Assembly (NCBI RefSeq): GCF_954871325.1
Contig: NC_088778.1
Location: 30,489,120 to 30,553,119, forward strand
Direction of reading: 5' to 3'
DNA length: 64,000 nucleotides
Source: Gordionus sp. m RMFG-2023
Taxonomy: Eukaryota > Nematomorpha > Gordioida > Chordodea > Parachordodidae
Position 1 is the first letter of the stretch. Each line of letters starts with the position of its first letter. Shown here piece by piece: positions 60,199-64,000 of this stretch. The translations under genes and the position numbers were made by a program. The notes below the pieces were generated by a model. It was not told where the DNA came from. It saw only the letters and a list, made by a program, of their open reading frames with translations, and did not search any database.

Positions 60199-60860
60199 AT
60201 GGATTTATTTGATTTAGATAAGTAATTTCATATTAAATATATAAAATTTTAATTTAAATTAAGTATTCCTCTGCCAACCGATCCTAATATACAATTGGAA
60301 GTACCTCTACCATTTGGCTCCCCTTTGCCATTGCAGGATAATACAGAAACCATAAAAAATAGTAAAATTTAATTAATGATTATAAACATTAAGATAAATC
60401 TATATTTTAAACTTAAAGTAATTTTTATATGATATGATATCTATACTTAAAAGAATCTTCTACTAGATTGTAATACAGATAAAACTAATGCCAATACAGA
60501 GAGTTGCAAAAAAGGCATAAAGAATGCATTTCAGATTGGGAAAATTACTAAATTCAGGTTTGATTCATATTTTAAACTAACCTAAATTATAATTATAGAA
60601 ATCTCTCTTTTACTATTAAAAAACCAAATATCCTCCCAGCTATTGAAAAACTATCCCACACAAATAAGGCAAATGAAAAAGGTATCTATGGTGTATTAAA
60701 ATGTTTACTTGAATTATATATTAAGCAGTTGATATACAGAATGGTAAAAATCTCCATGATTATTCAAATAAAAAGACTTTGTCTATCAATGCTACATTCA
60801 ACAATGGTAAATTATGTATTTGTAAAAAAATTTTAAAATTGGCCAATTATAGGATATTAA
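60199..60860 (+). CDS. Small spliced host gene, unrecognised product (127 aa, six exons)
   Basis: A model with six exons fits by sight: 60199-60221, 60264-60361, 60467-60557, 60599-60681, 60726-60806 and 60853-60860. Every intron is GT-AG (42, 105, 41, 44 and 46 nt) and all phases agree, giving 384 nt. The size class of the small introns matches those of the TRIC genes. The protein starts MDLFDLDNIPLP, has a Pro-rich section (LEVPLPFGSPLPLQD), a basic middle (KKGIKNAFQIGKITKFRNLS) and a polar C-terminus. No TM segment or signal peptide is seen, and I do not recognise the family. An acidic/hydrophobic N-terminus with Pro-rich sequence suggests a nuclear or adaptor-type protein, but that is only a guess. 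The last exon is tiny, and a longer 3' part could have been missed. Exons 2-5 are better supported than the ends. Confidence 0.55.
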
Positions 60861-60862
60861 TT

Positions 60863-60868
60863 AATAAA
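60863..60868 (+). promoter_or_regulatory. Candidate polyadenylation signal after the small gene
   Basis: AATAAA begins 3 nt after the proposed stop codon at 60,858-60,860. If used, the 3' UTR would be extremely short. In DNA this AT-rich it may also be coincidental. Confidence 0.3.
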
Positions 60869-61384
60869 ATAGATTTAGGTTATAGAAAATCTTTTTGTCT
60901 AATTTTTTACTATGTTTATAAACTACTCTTAACTTAAAATGAATGGTACATTTATAATATGCAATGTTATATATAAATTATTATTCATGTATTCACAAAT
61001 ATATATCATTATAAGTGCAGAAGGTCATAATCTAAATTAAAAGGAAATTTTCTTTTAAGTCTGCAATAGGTAGATTTATGTAAATATTTAACAATAAGTT
61101 GGGTAACACTTACATAGTTTGGAATATTTTACAAGCCTGGGTATTATTTTTATTTCAAAATTTGACATCATTTTGTAAATTTTATTTTAAAAAATTAAAA
61201 TTTTCAAACAAAGGAACTAAAACAGACCTTTCAGTTTTACTGCTATGTGGAAAGTCTTTCATTCATATCAAATTTTTTTAGTGTAATTATCCTTAACTTT
61301 TAAAACGATATTATTATATAATTGGTTTCCTTTATCATATTTACATAACTTTACCAAAAAAAAGAATGCTACCTATACTGATAA
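60869..61384. other. AT-rich spacer, no gene
   Basis: A 60-codon frame at 61,099-61,281 has no homology that I recognise and no splice support. Nothing else was seen. Confidence 0.4.
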
Positions 61385-62980
61385 CAGTGGTGTTGCTAGG
61401 GGGGGGGGCAGGGACTTGAGGCCCCTGAAAAATTTGAATAGCCCTTTAGAGAAAAATTATGAATATAATCATTTATTAATTGAAAATTTTCAAATTTAAT
61501 ATTGTAATTAGCCAAGTTCAAATCACTAATCAACTACATTATTGATTTTTAAATTTAATTAGTCTCTTCCTAAAATTATTTTCAAGTTTCAAATGCCAGA
61601 GTATAAGATATTTATTTATAAAAAGTAAGTAGATATACAGTTTATAATCCTTTATAATTATTAATAATATTAGGTAAAATACCTTTTTTACAGACGTATT
61701 TGACAGTTATATAATATTAGTTATTAATTTTAAAATTTTAATAATAAATGGTTTTGATAATAAATATAAGTTATTTGCATTTAATTATTTAACGCCATCT
61801 ATTTATTAAATATATTAAAATTAAACTTCTTATTATTCATTCCACAATGGATGTAATAAATGAGATATCTTTTCTTCTCTTTTTTACTTTTTTTAGGAAA
61901 GCCATTTTTTTCTTTGAAAAACAGTTTTGAGTTAAATTTTTAATACATATATTTTTGATATTATTACAATCTACTAATATTTTAAGATATAAATACCAAC
62001 TTAAGGTGGTGCTACAATAATATATAAAATCTTGATTACTTTCAACATATCACTCTGGTTCTTATTTTATAGTAAAATGTTTCATTTCCAATATGACATC
62101 CTTGCCGTGTAGATAACTCAAGACTTCAATATATTTGCATAATTTTTACTGTTGTTGTTTTATAAATTTATTTAGCATAATAAATTCTGATATGGGTTAC
62201 CATCGTGAGTGTCATGGCTATGACTGCCAATTAACCAGCATCTATTATTTGTGTGCTATGTAATTTAAGATTATTACTATAGCTGTTGAGAGCATATGAT
62301 TTCATATTTTAGATAAGCAATAATGGTCAACTGTGTAGTCGTTTATACATCATTAAAAAGGAAGATAATCTTTTAGAAATTTAATATCTCACAAAAATTT
62401 TCTCGATTACTTAGCTTCCATCATGTCATCTAAGAGGAAGCTCTAGCCACCATATAGTTTTATAATTTGGATTGGTCGTTTATATTCTCTTCTTCAAGAA
62501 TTGTTGATTTGGTAAGCCTATAAATTTTTCCTTATTAGTCCATTCTATAAAACATTGTCTAAAATGGTAATAGAGAGTTATATTAGTTTCATGACCTTTT
62601 GTCAATATAACTTGCTAAGAATTATATAGCCTTATGTGGTTTTTAAAAACCATTATCAATTGAGGCATATGTATGAATTAATTATTTTTTTTATCACTTG
62701 TAATTCATTACACAAATTTTTTTTATGTGAAAATATTTTACTGTAATAAATAGATTTTGTATTAAAAAATATTATTTTTAGAAATGTATTGTATTGTTTT
62801 AATTATTTATATGCTAGTTTGTTTTGCATGCAAAATATTATAAATGACAAAATATGAAATTCAGAATAATTGTCTAGAGTTAGCATATTTTAAAAATGTG
62901 TAATATATTTATATAAAACCTGGCCCATTAATTTTTTTTAGCTGAGCCCCTTGAGATTGTAAAAACTAGCGACGCCCCTC
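61385..62980. mobile_element. Non-autonomous hAT-like element CAGTGG(C/T)GT(C/T)GCTAG, 1.6 kb
   Basis: Left end CAGTGGTGTTGCTAGG followed by a run of G and CTTGAGGCCCCTGAAAAATT. The right end, read inverted, is GGGGCGTCGCTAG...CTCAAGGGGCTCAG. Both ends match the truncated copy at 34,849. The interior is AT-rich with no transposase frame. The outermost right bases have changed and no 8-bp duplication is visible, so it is an old copy. Confidence 0.72.
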
Positions 62981-63920
62981 TAAGTGTCTAAACTTTGCTT
63001 TTGACAGACGTATCAATGCTGCCTTTTATTATACTACATTCCTCGAAAATTTAATCTTCAATTTTTTTTGTTGTTTCAAATTTTTGAATACTACAGTCAT
63101 CTTAAATATAATCTCTCTATTTTGTTGTAATTTTTTCACTATCACAATAATTTTATATAGAGTTGTACCGACCCACACAATTTTTACTAATCTGATCTGA
63201 TCCAATATTTCCCGATATTACTTAAAAAATTAATCATCTTATTTTGAAATATTTGTAATATTTATGAATGAATGTAATGTTAAACTACTCCCTTTAGTAG
63301 ATTTCTAAAAAGAGATTAATCAAGATTTTAGCCAAAATATTACTTACCCTCTTGAGTTAACTATTTTGTATTTTGATAAATTGAGTCGTTTAACAACATT
63401 ACCTTAATGTGATACTAGATATTTTAAAATCAATATTTTGTTGCAGCTAATATAACAAAAAATGATGTAAAAAATTTTAACTATTTTTACCATTATCAAC
63501 AAATATATTGTATTTTTGTTCATTTCAATTAATGTTATGAAATTATTTATAAAATAAATAAAAAATTAATATACACAAATTATAAAATAACCCAATATGA
63601 GAAAAATAGTAAAAGAATAATAGAAAATAAAAATTGAAGCTCATAATATCATCGAAATATTAATTTTAAATTTTCAAATGGAACGCAAGATGACCTATAT
63701 TTAAAAAAAATATATATATAATTAATTTTGACCCCCCCCCCCCCCCATATTAATTATTGTCTTAGTTATTAATGTAAATTTGGTATTTGAACGAATTTAG
63801 TTTTTAATTTTAAATTAATTATTTAACATCAATTAAAGGGTGGAAAAGCGAATTTGGACCTTTAATCCCTATTATCTCGAGTAATATAATTGCTAGCTAA
63901 AAGATATTAATTACGAGAAC
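62981..63920. other. AT-rich intergenic stretch, no gene
   Basis: A worn partial copy of the TAGTGTTG MITE may lie at about 63,290-63,405 (TTAGCCAAAATATTACTTA ... GAGTCGTTTAACAACATTA). A run of 14 C lies near 63,733. No coding region. Confidence 0.45.
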
Positions 63921-64000
63921 TAGTGTTGTTAAACGGCTCAATTTTAGCCGATTTTCAAAAAGAGTTAACTCAAATATTTTATCCATAAAAATATTATGCG
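63921..64000. mobile_element. hAT-type MITE TAGTGTTG, copy 4 (cut by window end)
   Basis: Begins TAGTGTTGTTAAACGGCTCA and continues through the second conserved block AGAGTTAACTCAAATATTTT, as in copies 1 and 3. The right end lies outside the window. Confidence 0.85.

Noticed and set aside
61099-61281. 60-codon ORF as a continuation of the small gene
   Set aside because: No splice sites join it in frame and its composition is that of random AT-rich DNA.

Overview
The window is a very AT-rich piece of an animal nuclear genome. The main evidence is two spliced copies of a TRIC (TMEM38) intracellular cation-channel gene, a metazoan family, on the minus strand. Their small introns are only 42-43 nt. 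A third small spliced gene at 60.2-60.9 kb has introns of 41-46 nt (one of 105). The rest is dominated by animal-type transposons: hAT, MULE, Ty3/gypsy and LINEs. I cannot name the species. No bacterial operons, CRISPR arrays, rRNA or tRNA genes were seen.

Layout. Positions 1 to about 18,990 (copy A) and about 35,640 to 52,130 (copy B) are two copies, in the same orientation, of one segment carrying a complete TRIC gene: A at 9,831-18,967, B at 45,506-52,110. Copy A starts before the window. Each copy also carries two diverged copies of an older unit of roughly 1.3-3 kb, one 3' of the gene and one inside intron 4. Later insertions differ between the copies and make datable pairs of filled and empty sites. 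Copy A alone has a hAT (988-2,169), a 5'-truncated LINE (6,621-8,811), three TAGTGTTG MITEs, a palindromic element (11,694-12,557), a 375-bp insert with a 98-codon ORF, and a 2.3-kb transposon with about 500-bp inverted ends inside intron 3. Copy B alone has a LINE (36,745-38,080), a minisatellite, and two hAT elements (42.0-43.4 kb and 47.6-48.9 kb).

Between the two copies (19-35.6 kb) lie AT-rich repeats, a decayed MULE (20.4-22.7 kb), a Ty3/gypsy fossil with repeat arrays and an extra zinc-knuckle ORF (24-30 kb), a LINE 3' end with a poly(A) tail (31.3-32.3 kb), a GC-rich hairpin cluster (32.4-32.5 kb) and a second gypsy fragment (34.0-34.8 kb). After copy B come a short, recent-looking gypsy element (52.5-56.8 kb), an AT-rich stretch with a foldback repeat (59.0-60.0 kb), the small unrecognised gene, a long non-autonomous hAT-like element (61.4-63.0 kb), and another MITE at the window end.

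Biologically, the TRIC pair stands out. The exons of both genes are open and correctly phased at every splice site, and every length difference between the two coding sequences is a whole number of codons, while the introns have diverged freely. This suggests both copies encode functional ER/SR counter-ion channels. An assembly artefact that placed two haplotypes in tandem must still be excluded.
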